From positions 4,711,501-4,775,500 of the forward strand of contig NZ_CP016162.1 in NCBI RefSeq assembly GCF_001941865.1: a stretch of 64,000 bases of DNA, in the 5' to 3' direction. The notes beneath the pieces are model-generated. The model had not been told where the DNA came from, did no database searches, and saw only the letters and a list, made by a program, of their open reading frames with translations. Position numbers and translations under genes: made by a program. This document shows, in pieces, positions 45,948 to 55,468 of the stretch; position 1 is the first letter of the stretch, and every line of letters starts with the position of its first letter. This DNA comes from Pseudomonas alcaliphila JAB1. Its GTDB lineage: Bacteria; Pseudomonadota; Gammaproteobacteria; Pseudomonadales; Pseudomonadaceae.

Positions 45948-47255
45948 CTACAGATCGCGCATCAGCAATCCATAATCCAACCCCACTTCCGCCGGCAACG
46001 GCAGGTACAGCACATGGCCGTCGCCCGGCGCCACCGACTGTGCCTGACCCTGTGCGTTCTGCAACTGCTCCAGAGTGAAACGCAGATTGCCTTGCGGGGT
46101 CATCAGCTCCAGCCCATCGCCCACGGCGAAACGGTTCTTCACCCGCACTTCGGCCAGTTCGCCACGGCGCTCGCCGGACAGCTCACCGACGAACTGCTGG
46201 CGCTCCGACACCGAGCTACCGCGCTCGTAATTCTGGTATTCGTCATGCACATGGCGACGCAGGAAGCCCTCGGTGTAACCACGATGCGCCAATGACTCAA
46301 GGCTCCCCAGCAGGCTCGGGTCGAAGGGTTTGCCGGCCAGCGCGTCATCGATGGCGCGGCGGTAGACCTGCGCAGTACGCGCCACGTAGAAATGGCTCTT
46401 GGTACGCCCCTCGATCTTCAGCGAGTGCACGCCCATGCGCAGCAGCCGCTCGACGTGCTGCACCGCGCGCAGGTCCTTGGAGTTCATGATGTAGGTGCCG
46501 TGCTCGTCCTCATAGGCGGCCATTTCCTCACCCGGCCGCCCAGCCTCTTCGAGCACGAAGGCCTGGGTGGTCGGCGCGCCCTGGCCGAGGGTCGGGTCGA
46601 CCACACGGACGATTTCGCCTAGTTCGTTCTCGCTCGCGGGCGTGGCCTGGTATTGCCAGCGGCAGGCATTGGTGCAGGTGCCCTGGTTGGGATCGCGACG
46701 ATTGATGTAGCCCGACAGCAGGCAGCGCCCGGAATAGGCCATGCACAGCGCGCCATGGACGAACACCTCCAGCTCCATGCCCGGAACCTGGCTGCGGATT
46801 TCCTCGATCTCCTCCAGCGCCAGCTCACGCGACAGGATCACCCGCGTCAGGCCCTGCTGGCGCCAGAACTCGACGCTGGCCCAGTTCACCGCATTGGCCT
46901 GCACCGAGAGATGAATCGGCATCTGTGGATAATGCTGACGCACCAGCATGATCAGGCCCGGGTCGGACATGATCAGCGCATCCGGCGTCATCTCGATCAC
47001 CGGCGCCAGGTCCTTGAGGAAGGTCTTCAGCTTGGCGTTGTGCGGGGCGATGTTGACCACCACGTAGAACTGCTTGCCCTGGGCGTGCGCCTCAGCGATG
47101 CCGAGGGCCAGGTTGGCGTGGTCGAACTCGTTGTTGCGTACGCGCAGGCTGTAACGCGGCTGACCGGCATACACCGCATCGGCGCCGTAGGCGAAGGCGT
47201 AGCGCATGTTCTTCAGGGTGCCGGCTGGCGACAACAGTTCGGGGAAACGGGGCAT
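45948..47255 (-). CDS. trhP: tRNA 5-hydroxyuridine synthesis protein TrhP (YegQ), U32 peptidase family
   Basis: The 435-residue protein has the peptidase U32 signature ELEVFVHGALCMAYSGRCLLSGYI with the family cysteines, plus C-rich NQGTCTNACRWQY, and ends with a beta-barrel-like domain. It begins MPRFPELLSPAGTLKNMRYAFAYGADAVYAG. In E. coli YegQ/TrhP makes 5-hydroxyuridine at the wobble base of tRNA from prephenate. No partner gene is next to it. Confidence 0.9.
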   Translation of the reverse strand: MPRFPELLSPAGTLKNMRYAFAYGADAVYAGQPRYSLRVRNNEFDHANLALGIAEAHAQGKQFYVVVNIAPHNAKLKTFLKDLAPVIEMTPDALIMSDPGLIMLVRQHYPQMPIHLSVQANAVNWASVEFWRQQGLTRVILSRELALEEIEEIRSQVPGMELEVFVHGALCMAYSGRCLLSGYINRRDPNQGTCTNACRWQYQATPASENELGEIVRVVDPTLGQGAPTTQAFVLEEAGRPGEEMAAYEDEHGTYIMNSKDLRAVQHVERLLRMGVHSLKIEGRTKSHFYVARTAQVYRRAIDDALAGKPFDPSLLGSLESLAHRGYTEGFLRRHVHDEYQNYERGSSVSERQQFVGELSGERRGELAEVRVKNRFAVGDGLELMTPQGNLRFTLEQLQNAQGQAQSVAPGDGHVLYLPLPAEVGLDYGLLMRDL

Positions 47256-47478
47256 GACCGCAAGCTCGAAAAATCAGGGGCTGGCGATTCTATGCAGGTG
47301 GCAGGCGTGGATATTGATCTGGGTCTATCGGGCGCGGAAAAGCGCCCAGGCCAGGCCCCGTCAGCGAAGGGGCGGTGCGCACGGCCTAGGCGGCCCCGCG
47401 ACACCCTACGCAAGATCGCGGCTCCAGCTGCAGTTAAAGGCAGCCGCACGCCGCAGCACTCAGCGAAAAGACAGCACG

Positions 47479-47985
47479 CTAGCGACAGACCTGACGATAA
47501 AGTTCGTCGTCCTTGTCGATACGCTTGAGCTGGGCGAGCTGAGGCTGTTTCTTCTCGTCCAGCGGCAACAACTCGCCGGTTGCGCAATTGAGCAGATGGG
47601 CTCGGTGCGAAACGTGATCGATGTGCTGCTTCTCGAAGCGATAGAGCATGAACTCGGCCACCGGTGCGTCCGCTACCTGCTCGCGCACGACGCTCTTGCT
47701 GTCGAGCACGGTGAAGGCGGTGACCATCGGTACGAAGTAGCTCCACGGGCGCCAGAACACGTGGCCCGCTTCGGTCGCGACCACGACCGACTCTTTGGGC
47801 TGGCGCGCCTGCTGATGCTCGAACCAGGAATACTCGTAGAACACCTGATAACCCAGCATCCCCAGACCACCGAACAGCGGCACGATCCACTTTGGCAGTT
47901 TGTTACGCGTCAGTTTGCGCAGCAGCAGAGCGATACCGGCAGCGCCGAGCCCCGCCACCACGATGGCAAGCAAAGTCCACAACAT
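47479..47985 (-). CDS. Membrane-anchored protein of unknown function (168 aa)
   Basis: Two N-terminal hydrophobic helices (MLWTLLAIVVAGLGAAGIALLL and WIVPLFGGLGMLGYQVFYEY) are followed by a soluble domain of about 120 residues (ESVVVATEAGHVFWRPWSYFVPMV, HRAHLLNCATGELLPLD). I do not recognise the family by name. It lies immediately downstream of the symporter operon terminator, on the same strand, so it may also receive read-through. Confidence 0.75.
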   Translation of the reverse strand: MLWTLLAIVVAGLGAAGIALLLRKLTRNKLPKWIVPLFGGLGMLGYQVFYEYSWFEHQQARQPKESVVVATEAGHVFWRPWSYFVPMVTAFTVLDSKSVVREQVADAPVAEFMLYRFEKQHIDHVSHRAHLLNCATGELLPLDEKKQPQLAQLKRIDKDDELYRQVCR

Positions 47986-47997
47986 ATGGTTGTTCCC

Positions 47998-48030
47998 GAA
48001 AAAAGACGGGCCTCCAGTGGAGGCCCGTCT
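47998..48030 (-). terminator. Terminator of the symporter operon
   Basis: AGACGGGCCTCC and GGAGGCCCGTCT form a perfect 12-bp stem with a 3-nt loop, followed on the minus strand by at least five T residues. Confidence 0.95.
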
Positions 48031-48076
48031 GTCAGACCCTGGACCATCGACAGATGGCGTCAGGCCAGGATTATGC

Positions 48077-49846
48077 TTAGTGGCTCAGCGCGGCACCAGC
48101 ACCTTTGGGGGTACGTACGCTTTCCACCAGATCCTGGATTTCCTGCGGCGGTGCGGCGGTGACCTGCGATACGGCGTAAGCCACAGCGAAGTTGATCAGC
48201 GCACCGACGGTACCGAAGGAAGCCGGGGAGATACCCATGAACCACTGGTCCGGGGTGTTGGGCAGCATGTTGGTCTCCGGAATGAAGAACCAGCCCAGGT
48301 AGGTGAAGATGTACAGCAGGGTGATCACCAGGCCGGCGACCATACCGCAAATCGCACCCTTGTCGTTCATGCGCTTGGAGAAGATCCCCATCATCAGCAC
48401 CGGGAACAGGGTCGCCGCGGCGATACCGAAGGCCAACGCCACCACCTGCGCAGCGAACCCTGGTGGATTCAAGCCCAAGTAGGTCGCCAGCAGAATCGCT
48501 GCAGCCATCGATAGCCGCGCTGCCATCATCTCGTTCTTCTCGCTGATCTTCGGATTGATCAAGGTCTTGATCAGGTCATGACTGATCGCCGAAGAAATTG
48601 CCAGCAACAAACCAGCCGCCGTCGACAGTGCCGCCGCAATGGCGCCCGCCGCGATCAGACCGACCACCCAGCCAGGCAGGTTGGCGATCTCCGGGTTGGC
48701 CAGAACCAGGATGTCGTTGTTCACGGTCAGCTCGTTACCGTTCCAGCCACGCTCCTGAGCGGTGGCGGTGAAAGCAGGTGCGGCATCGTTGTACATCTGG
48801 ATGCGACCGTCGCCGTTCTTGTCTTCCCACTTGATCAGGCCGGTTTGCTCCCAGTTCTTGACCCACTCAGGACGCTCGTCATAGGCCAGCGCCGGAGCAG
48901 AAGCGCCTTCCGGATAGATGGTGGTCACCAGGTTCAGACGTGCCATCGAGGCAACGGCCGGAGCGGTGAGGTACAGCAGGGCGATGAAGATCAGGGTCCA
49001 GCCAGCGGACCAACGCGCATCAGCCACTTTCGGTACGGTGAAGAAGCGAATGATCACGTGCGGCAGACCGGCCGTACCGATCATCAGCGACATGGTGAAC
49101 AGCACCATGTTCAGCTTGTTGTCGACATCGGCGGTGTAGGCAGCGAAGCCCAGCTCACGCACCACTTCATCGAGTTTCTGCAACAGCGGCACGCCGGACT
49201 CGACGTGGTCACCGAACAGGCCCAGCGGCGGGATCGGGTTACCGGTCAGCTGCAGGGAGATGAAGATCGCCGGGATGGTGTAGGCCACGATCAGTACCAC
49301 GTACTGCGCGACCTGGGTGTAGGTGATGCCCTTCATGCCGCCGAATACGGCGTAGGCGAACACCACGGCCGCAGCGATCCAGATACCGGTGGAGTTGCTC
49401 ACTTCGAGGAAGCGCGAGAAGGCAACGCCGGCACCGGCCATCTGACCGATCACGTAGGTCACGGAGATGATCACCAGGCAGATCACCGCAGTCAGGCGCG
49501 CGCCACGACTGTAGAAGCGATCACCGATGAAGTCCGGCACAGTGAACTTGCCGAACTTGCGCAGGTAGGGCGCCAGCAGCATCGCCAGCAGCACGTAGCC
49601 GCCGGTCCAGCCCATGAGGAAGGTGGAGTTGGCATAACCGCCGGCGGCAATCAGGCCCGCCATGGAGATGAAAGATGCAGCGGACATCCAGTCAGCGGCT
49701 GTCGCCATGCCGTTGGTGACCGGATGCACACCACCGCCAGCGACGTAGAACTCTTTGGTGGAGCCGGCACGCGCCCAGATGGCGATGCCGATGTAGAGCG
49801 CGAAGGACGCACCTACGAACAACATGTTGATGACGAATTGGCTCAT
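48077..49846 (-). CDS. Sodium/solute symporter large subunit (VC_2705/ActP-like)
   Basis: The 589-residue SSS-family transporter has about 13 transmembrane helices and signatures EFYVAGGGVHPVTNGMATAADWMSAASFI, VFGGMKGITYTQVAQYVVL, and AALSTAAGLLLAISSAISHDL. A hydrophilic insert (about 310-390) separates helices and is usual in this subgroup. It probably imports acetate or another short monocarboxylate with Na+. The ATG at 49846 has GGAG 9 nt upstream inside the end of the small-subunit gene. Confidence 0.92.
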   Translation of the reverse strand: MSQFVINMLFVGASFALYIGIAIWARAGSTKEFYVAGGGVHPVTNGMATAADWMSAASFISMAGLIAAGGYANSTFLMGWTGGYVLLAMLLAPYLRKFGKFTVPDFIGDRFYSRGARLTAVICLVIISVTYVIGQMAGAGVAFSRFLEVSNSTGIWIAAAVVFAYAVFGGMKGITYTQVAQYVVLIVAYTIPAIFISLQLTGNPIPPLGLFGDHVESGVPLLQKLDEVVRELGFAAYTADVDNKLNMVLFTMSLMIGTAGLPHVIIRFFTVPKVADARWSAGWTLIFIALLYLTAPAVASMARLNLVTTIYPEGASAPALAYDERPEWVKNWEQTGLIKWEDKNGDGRIQMYNDAAPAFTATAQERGWNGNELTVNNDILVLANPEIANLPGWVVGLIAAGAIAAALSTAAGLLLAISSAISHDLIKTLINPKISEKNEMMAARLSMAAAILLATYLGLNPPGFAAQVVALAFGIAAATLFPVLMMGIFSKRMNDKGAICGMVAGLVITLLYIFTYLGWFFIPETNMLPNTPDQWFMGISPASFGTVGALINFAVAYAVSQVTAAPPQEIQDLVESVRTPKGAGAALSH

Positions 49847-49852
49847 GACCAC

Positions 49853-50113
49853 TTACTCCTCGACGCCAAATTCTTTATCAAGTTTGTTCAGTCTCCACGC
49901 GTAGTGAAAAATGAGCCCGATAAAGAAGAGGATGGAGCCTTGCTGCGCGAACCAGAATCCGAGGTCGGAACCGCCGACGGAGATTCCCGCGACCATCGGG
50001 CGCAGAATCATGGCGAATCCGTAGGAAACCAGCGCCCAGATAACCAGGCTCCAGGTAATGAGCCGCACATTGGCCTTCCAATAGGCCGCAGCATTTGCTT
50101 GTTCAGAAGTCAT
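49853..50113 (-). CDS. Symporter small subunit (DUF4212)
   Basis: The 86-residue protein has two hydrophobic helices and the DUF4212 motifs YWKANVRLITWSLVIWALVS, LGFWFAQQGSILFFI and YAWRLNKLDKEFGVEE. It always accompanies the large subunit encoded directly downstream, 6 nt away, and is thought to form a complex with it. GGAGG lies 7 nt upstream of the ATG. Confidence 0.92.
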   Translation of the reverse strand: MTSEQANAAAYWKANVRLITWSLVIWALVSYGFAMILRPMVAGISVGGSDLGFWFAQQGSILFFIGLIFHYAWRLNKLDKEFGVEE

Positions 50114-50397
50114 AGACGCCTCCGGTTATTGTTATTCTGATGCAGCTTCAAACTAGCAGCAGGCCAGCACCTACCGACAGATAGACATTGGTATTAGCTG
50201 CATCGCAGAGCGCTTCTGGAACGCCTGGCCCTACCCCGGCGAGCCGCGCACGCTGCAGGCGGGGATTTCAGTCAGCCTGTAAGGGCGAGCGCCGAGTGAA
50301 CGCTATTCACCTGGCTTGCCACCTCGTAGCCTGGATGCAATCCGGGGGTGATCTATTATGCCGCTCCCGGATTGCATCCAGGCCATGCGCAGCGCCT
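50114..50397. other. Gap upstream of the symporter operon, with REP pair
   Basis: The proximal part (50114-50320) must carry the symporter promoter; I see no clear consensus site. A REP pair (GTAGCCTGGATGCAATCCGG at about 50327 and CCGGATTGCATCCAGGCCAT at about 50369) lies at its distal end. Confidence 0.55.
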
Positions 50398-51186
50398 TCA
50401 GAGCGGGTCGGAAACCAATTCGATCGGCAGCAGATAATGCTCCTCGTCGTACTCGATGGGTAACTGGTAGCGATGCGTACTCTCTTCGACGCTCTGGCAT
50501 TCGCCATCGACCAGCGCCATGCGTCGTTCTACGCGGGTGTCCTTGAGCCGCAGGTCGCGATAGCCTTGGTTACCAATACGCTCGGTGATGATGACCACCC
50601 CCTTGGTTTCGCTGAACTCTCCGGTGCAGTTGGTATCCCATTCGCCCCAGGACAAAGCGACCGGCAACTCCCCCAGCAGCGGTCGAAGGCGCTCGGCCGC
50701 CAGTTCATACAAATGCAGCTGCGTTTCACTGAAGGGATTAGCCCGCGAGCTGTTCTCACGCGAGATCCGCAGACCAAAAGCCAGATCATCTCCACGCAGG
50801 CGATAAGGCGCGGTATCAAAGGCCAACCTGGTCACGTAGATCGCATCCCAGTCCAATAGGTTAGGCTCGACCAGGCGCGCCACGAAGGCTTGTCTGGCGT
50901 TATCCAGCACCAGCACTTCCAGGTCCGCCTCGCCATGACTGTCGTGCTCTGCGCGCACCAGTGGCATCGCGATCAGGGTCAGCTCAGGCCGCGCTGGCCA
51001 GACCTTGCAAATACTCTGTTCGGCATCCACCCGATAACGCCCGCGTTCATCCTCGAGCACCTGACTGGCTGTATGACCCGGATGGGCCAACTCGATCCAG
51101 GCCGGCAACTGCTGCCGGCAATCATCGGCCTGCGCCAGGCTCGCCAGCAGCAAACCACCCAGGGCGATGATTAGTCTCTTGTTCAT
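50398..51186 (-). CDS. Secreted protein of unknown function (262 aa)
   Basis: The product has a signal peptide (MNKRLIIALGGLLLASLAQADDC), then a mature domain with paired cysteines, WDTNCTGEFSETKGVVIITERI and a C-terminal HRYQLPIEYDEEHYLLPIEL. It is probably periplasmic. The ATG at 51186 has GGGAG upstream; an extension to 51207 would bury the signal peptide. I do not recognise the family. It lies downstream of creD on the same strand, separated by the 100-residue membrane protein gene and a 144-bp gap. Confidence 0.75.
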   Translation of the reverse strand: MNKRLIIALGGLLLASLAQADDCRQQLPAWIELAHPGHTASQVLEDERGRYRVDAEQSICKVWPARPELTLIAMPLVRAEHDSHGEADLEVLVLDNARQAFVARLVEPNLLDWDAIYVTRLAFDTAPYRLRGDDLAFGLRISRENSSRANPFSETQLHLYELAAERLRPLLGELPVALSWGEWDTNCTGEFSETKGVVIITERIGNQGYRDLRLKDTRVERRMALVDGECQSVEESTHRYQLPIEYDEEHYLLPIELVSDPL

Positions 51187-51330
51187 CCTTGAAGCACTCC
51201 CGTTCAACGAACCGCGAGTCTACGCGGCGGCCCGCCCACTGCCCATGACGCGCATCGCGAAACAACCAGGCGATGCGCAGCGCCAGCAGATGCCCGGCAC
51301 GCGCCTCTTCGCGCAAACCGATATGTCCAC

Positions 51331-51633
51331 TCATGCCCGGTACCACAGGCGCATGAAGCCCAGCGCCAGCAGCAGGCCGACCTGGCCCAGCGCCGCGCAC
51401 AGCGACAGGAAGGAGCGCAACGTGCTGTTTTGCTCCGCGTCCTGAATACCGGTCAGCGCGCTCCAGAAGCCCTCCGGCAGTACCATCAGGCTAAGACTGG
51501 CCAGCGGTTTGCCGGTCAACAGCAGGCCGTCGATCAGGTTGAACCAGCCGCAGAACATCAGGCCGATCAGGATCATCACCGCCACCACCAGACCGAGGCC
51601 AAGGCAGGCGGAAAATTGCATGAGAAGACGCAT
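51331..51633 (-). CDS. Small membrane protein downstream of creD (100 aa)
   Basis: Three hydrophobic segments (FSACLGLGLVVAVMILIGLMF, ASLSLMVLPEGFWSALTG, GQVGLLLALGFMRLW) in a 100-residue protein. It lies 48 nt past creD on the same strand and probably belongs to the same transcript. Function unknown. Confidence 0.7.
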   Translation of the reverse strand: MRLLMQFSACLGLGLVVAVMILIGLMFCGWFNLIDGLLLTGKPLASLSLMVLPEGFWSALTGIQDAEQNSTLRSFLSLCAALGQVGLLLALGFMRLWYRA

Positions 51634-51681
51634 GGGATTATCTCCAGAGAAGTGGCGCGGCGCAGGCCGCGCCAGCCACGA

Positions 51682-53025
51682 TCAGGCTTGCGGAGCGCTG
51701 CGACCGACGCCGTACCAGTCCAGTTTGCGGGTCAGCACCATCACACTGCCGAGCACGCCGAACACCAGCAGCGAGCCCATCAGCAGGGCGTAGTCCTCGG
51801 CGTTGAGCAGGCCATAGAGCATGGCGTACAGCGCGGCCAGCAAGGCGCCAAAGCCCATGCCGCGCCGCCAACTGTGCAGCACGAAGCTGACGTAGAAGCC
51901 GATAAGGCCGACGCAGGCGCTGGCTGACAACGCATAGGCCAGGGCGAAGTCCAGATGCTCGGAGAGCGACAAGAGCAGCAGGTAGAACAGCGCCAGCGAC
52001 AGGCCGACCAGTGCGTACTGCACAGGGTGTACGGCCAGGCGCTTGAGCACTTCGAAGAGGAAGAAGGTGGCGAAGGTCAGGGCGATGAACAGCAGCGCAT
52101 ATTTGATCGCACGGTCGGTCTTCAGGTACTGATCCACCGGGTCGACGAAACTCACCCCGAAGTTGCGGCCGAACAGATCCTGGCAACGGTCAGCGCCCAC
52201 GCAGCCGCGCAATGCCTCTTCCAGGTTGGTGGCGAAGAAGCTGGTCTGCCACTCGGCGGTAAAACCCTTGGCGCTGATCTCGCGGCTGCTCGGCAGGTAT
52301 TCGCCGACGAAGCTCGGGTGCGGCCAGTCGGAGGTCAAGTTGACCCGGCTATCACGCCCAACCGGCACTATCGAGAGCTGCTCGGTGCCCTGCAGCTTGA
52401 GGTCGAAGGCGAACTCCAGTGTCTGCCCACCCTGGGCATCCAGAGCCGGGAGCGGTGCATGCACCCCGGCGCCGAAGTTATCGTCAGCACTGCCCGGCGC
52501 GAAGCTCAGGGTCTGGCCATTGAGGCGCAGTTGCAGATCGTTGCTGATGCCGCGGATATCGCTGATGCCGACCGAGAGAAAGGGTTTCTCGAAGCGGTAG
52601 AAACCCAGATCGTCGCCCAGCCCCAGGCGCGCCGGCAGGCGGAACTGACCGCTGACCTGGCTGTCGCTGCGGTACAGGCGCGCTTCATAGATGCCACGGG
52701 CACGCAGCTCGGTACCGACCGTTCCTTCGAGCACGAAGCGCTCCGGCAGGAAGTACAGGCGACCACGACGCTGGCGCTCTTCGCTATAGCGCTCGCCGGT
52801 CTTTTCGTTGGTCTTCCACTCATGGGTGGTCTTGATATAGGGCAGCACCAGGATCGGCCCGGTGATCTGCTGGCGGTAGCTGGAGCTGCGGGCGATATCC
52901 TGCAGCACCTCATAACGCAGGCCTTGGCGCTCATCGACCAGGCCATCGATCATCAGCAGGGGAATCATCAACAGCAGAATCAGCAGGGCGATGGCGCCCA
53001 GCTTGAAGCCCAGGGAACGGGTCAT
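51682..53025 (-). CDS. creD: Inner membrane protein CreD
   Basis: The 447-residue protein has an N-terminal membrane helix (FKLGAIALLILLLMIPLLMIDGLV) then the conserved ERQGLRYEVLQDIARSSSYRQQITGPILVLPY, a large periplasmic domain, the motif GVSFVDPVDQYLKTDRAIKYALLFI, and six C-terminal helices. CreD maintains envelope integrity and beta-lactam response and is strongly induced by CreBC. A near-consensus cre-tag lies about 85 bp upstream. In P. aeruginosa creD follows creC directly; here about 7 kb separate them. Confidence 0.95.
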   Translation of the reverse strand: MTRSLGFKLGAIALLILLLMIPLLMIDGLVDERQGLRYEVLQDIARSSSYRQQITGPILVLPYIKTTHEWKTNEKTGERYSEERQRRGRLYFLPERFVLEGTVGTELRARGIYEARLYRSDSQVSGQFRLPARLGLGDDLGFYRFEKPFLSVGISDIRGISNDLQLRLNGQTLSFAPGSADDNFGAGVHAPLPALDAQGGQTLEFAFDLKLQGTEQLSIVPVGRDSRVNLTSDWPHPSFVGEYLPSSREISAKGFTAEWQTSFFATNLEEALRGCVGADRCQDLFGRNFGVSFVDPVDQYLKTDRAIKYALLFIALTFATFFLFEVLKRLAVHPVQYALVGLSLALFYLLLLSLSEHLDFALAYALSASACVGLIGFYVSFVLHSWRRGMGFGALLAALYAMLYGLLNAEDYALLMGSLLVFGVLGSVMVLTRKLDWYGVGRSAPQA

Positions 53026-53109
53026 GGTACGGCTCTCCGTAGCGAGTGAAGGTACGGCAGAGTCTGGGCAAGGGCGGTGGGAGGCGTATGGGGCGAGCGT
53101 GGAGATTGT

Positions 53110-53125
53110 GTGGAGAATGGGTGAA
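53110..53125 (-). promoter_or_regulatory. cre-tag (CreB binding site) upstream of creD
   Basis: On the minus strand TTCAC-CCATTC-TCCAC matches the CreB direct repeat TTCAC-N6-TTCAC with one mismatch in the second half. Its position upstream of creD suits activation. Confidence 0.6.
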
Positions 53126-53129
53126 AGAG

Positions 53130-53156
53130 AAAGGGCGCCGATTCAGGGCGCCCTTT
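53130..53156 (-). terminator. Terminator between repeat-protein gene and creD
   Basis: AAAGGGCGCC and GGCGCCCTTT form a 10-bp stem with a 7-nt loop, 48 nt past the stop of the repeat-protein gene. Only short T-rich stretches follow. Confidence 0.7.
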
Positions 53157-53204
53157 CTAACTGCAATGCGGCATAAGACTGCTCCCGCGTGATGGATATC
53201 CGGA

Positions 53205-53588
53205 TCAGCTGATACGGCTGGCACCTACGCGGTCGGCACCATCTTCGGCTACGCGGTTCAGGCCCACGCGGTCTGCACCACCTTCAGCTACGCGGTTCAG
53301 GCCCACGCGGTCTGCACCACCTTCAGCTACGCGGTTCAGACCAACGCGGTCAGCGCCACCTTCTGCGACACGGTTCGGAGCAACGCGATCAGCACCATCT
53401 TCAGCTACGCGGAAACGCTCCAGAGTACGTTCGGCACCGCCTTCGGCTACACGATTCACGCCGACACGATCTGCGCCACCTTCAGCGACTACAGGGGCTG
53501 CGGACTGTTGAGCGTTGATCTGCGGCAGGGCGAAAGCACTGGCGGACAGAGCGGCGATGACGAGGCTGGCGAGGATTTGCTTTTTCAT
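53205..53588 (-). CDS. Secreted 13-residue-repeat protein
   Basis: The 127-residue precursor has a signal peptide (MKKQILASLVIAALSASAFA), a short linker and then seven tandem repeats of about 13 residues with consensus VAEGGADRVGLNR. One repeat is divergent (VAEGGAERTLERFR), three are identical, and the last ends ADRVGASRIS. There are no cysteines. AGGAG lies 7 nt upstream of ATG 53588; a longer frame to 53666 lacks these signals. The mature protein is exported to the periplasm or beyond and is probably elongated or disordered. I do not know the function. DNA repeats of 39 bp make it prone to copy-number change. Confidence 0.82.
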   Translation of the reverse strand: MKKQILASLVIAALSASAFALPQINAQQSAAPVVAEGGADRVGVNRVAEGGAERTLERFRVAEDGADRVAPNRVAEGGADRVGLNRVAEGGADRVGLNRVAEGGADRVGLNRVAEDGADRVGASRIS

Positions 53589-53836
53589 GTTCGTTCTCCT
53601 GAGAGGGGGTGAGTAACTGGCTACGGTTGCCATGTTACGCACGCCCCAGAACGGCAAAAGGCACATCTCGGGATAGTGACAATCGACGCCATCGATACCT
53701 GAAAAAGCGCTTATCGATCAGACAGATAGTTGCCACACGCAGTAGCACAACGCCGCCCTCGCCTTCCATCCACCTCAGTACTCCAGCCGGTGAACGGCAC
53801 TAGCATCTGTATAAAAAACCAGTAAAACTTCGCAGC

Positions 53837-55468
53837 ATGCTCAGCCTCGACGCTCCCGAACTCTATTACCTGGCCAATTTCCGCAAGGCCCTCGATTGGC
53901 TCGATACCCATCACCGTGACCTGATGGATGACGCCGAGCGCGCCTTCATAGCGGATTTTCTCCAGTTGCCACTGCCCGCCCAAGCGCTGCTGGTACGTCT
54001 GGTGATGCGCAAGGGCGTGCACTTTCGTGTCAGCAAACTGCGCTATGCCGAGATCGGCGACATCCCGACCGCTGCCGCTCCGCTGCTGGAACTGGGCTGG
54101 CTGATCGACTGCGCCGCGCTGAACTTCGACGAACTCGGCGCCCTGCTGCTCAAGGACGAACTGGCCGCGCATTTCGTAAGCGATCTACCGCGCGGCACCC
54201 TGAAAAAGAGCGAAGTGCTCGAGCACCTGCGTGAGCTGCATATCGAACCCCGCAGCCTGGTGGACTGGTGCCCAAATCTGGACGAGCGTCTGCTGAGCCT
54301 GGCCATCGGGCCGCTATGCGACCGCCTGCGCCTGATGTTCTTCGGCAACCTGGCGCAGGACTGGTCGGAGTTCGTTCTGGCCGACCTTGGCATTTTCCGC
54401 TACGAACAGGTGCCGATCACCCCAGGTTCGCGCGGTTTTCGCCACCGCCAGGATGTGAACGACTACCTGCACCTGCGCGCCTGCCGCGAGGCTTTCGAGG
54501 TCGGCATGACGGTCACCGAGGTGCTGCAGCACTTGGGCGATTTCTGCAGCGACAGCCCGCATATCGGCGAACGCCACCAGCGCCTGCTGCTGCAATTGGC
54601 GCAGCATCTGGAACGTGCCGGCGAGCTGGAATCGGCGCTGACGCTGTACCGCGACACCCGCGCGGTCGGCTCGCGGCAACGGCAGATCCGCGTGCTGGAG
54701 CGCCTGGGTCAGGATGCCGAAGCGCTGGTCCTGGCCGAGCAGGTGCTCAAAGCGCCGCACAACGCCGAAGAAGCGCAACTGGCCGAACGAGCCCGCACAC
54801 GTCTGCGCAAACGCCTTGGCCTGCCGCCTGCGGCCAAGGTGGCGAAGCTGATCGAGGATCGCCTCGACCTGCGCCTGCCGCGCGCCGCCAGCGTCGAGCT
54901 GGCCGTGGCCATGCACCTGGCCGAACCCGACGCGCCGGTACATTACGTGGAGAACACGCTGATCTGTGGGCTGTTCGGCCTGCTTTGCTGGGAGGCGATC
55001 TTCGCCCCGCTGCCCGGCGCCTTCTTCCACCCCTTCCATACCGGCCCGGTGGATCTGCACCGCGCCGACTTCCACACCCGCCGCAGCGAGCTGTTCGCCG
55101 CCTGCCTGGCGCGCCTGGAGGACGGCAGTTACATCGATGCCATGCGCCGTACCCATGCCGAGAAATTCGGCATTCAGTCGCCCTTCGTGTTCTGGGAGCT
55201 GCTCGATACCGAACGCCTGGAACAGGCGCTGGCCTGCTTGCCACCGGCGCACCTGGCCGCCTGGTTCCGGCGCCTGCTCGCCGATATCCGCGAGAACCGC
55301 GCCGGCATGCCTGACCTGATCCAGTTCTGGCCGGCCGAGGGCCGCTACCGAATGATCGAGGTGAAAGGCCCCGGCGACCGCCTGCAGGACAACCAGAAAC
55401 GCTGGCTGGCCTTCTGCGCCGAGCACGGCATGCCGGTCAGCGTGTGCTACGTGGAGTGGAGCGATTGA
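53837..55468 (+). CDS. fan1: FAN1-like structure-specific nuclease (VRR-NUC)
   Basis: The 543-residue protein has a long helical N-terminal part (SAP/TPR-like, 1-420) and a C-terminal VRR-NUC domain with the PD-D/ExK motif: GMPDLIQFW followed by YRMIEVKGPGDRLQDNQKRW. Bacterial FAN1 cuts flap-like and crosslinked DNA and helps repair interstrand crosslinks. It overlaps the next gene, a nuclease-helicase, at the stop codon, so the two are a functional pair. The symbol follows the eukaryotic name. Confidence 0.9.
   Translation: MLSLDAPELYYLANFRKALDWLDTHHRDLMDDAERAFIADFLQLPLPAQALLVRLVMRKGVHFRVSKLRYAEIGDIPTAAAPLLELGWLIDCAALNFDELGALLLKDELAAHFVSDLPRGTLKKSEVLEHLRELHIEPRSLVDWCPNLDERLLSLAIGPLCDRLRLMFFGNLAQDWSEFVLADLGIFRYEQVPITPGSRGFRHRQDVNDYLHLRACREAFEVGMTVTEVLQHLGDFCSDSPHIGERHQRLLLQLAQHLERAGELESALTLYRDTRAVGSRQRQIRVLERLGQDAEALVLAEQVLKAPHNAEEAQLAERARTRLRKRLGLPPAAKVAKLIEDRLDLRLPRAASVELAVAMHLAEPDAPVHYVENTLICGLFGLLCWEAIFAPLPGAFFHPFHTGPVDLHRADFHTRRSELFAACLARLEDGSYIDAMRRTHAEKFGIQSPFVFWELLDTERLEQALACLPPAHLAAWFRRLLADIRENRAGMPDLIQFWPAEGRYRMIEVKGPGDRLQDNQKRWLAFCAEHGMPVSVCYVEWSD

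Noticed and set aside
51122..51400. 92-codon frame overlapping the secreted protein start downstream of creD
   Set aside because: It overlaps a gene with a clear signal peptide and shows no family features or good start signal.
53205..53588. RTX-type or pentapeptide repeat assignment for the secreted repeat protein
   Set aside because: The unit has 13 residues with conserved AEGGADRVG, lacking the GGXGXD nonapeptide of RTX and the five-residue period of pentapeptide proteins.
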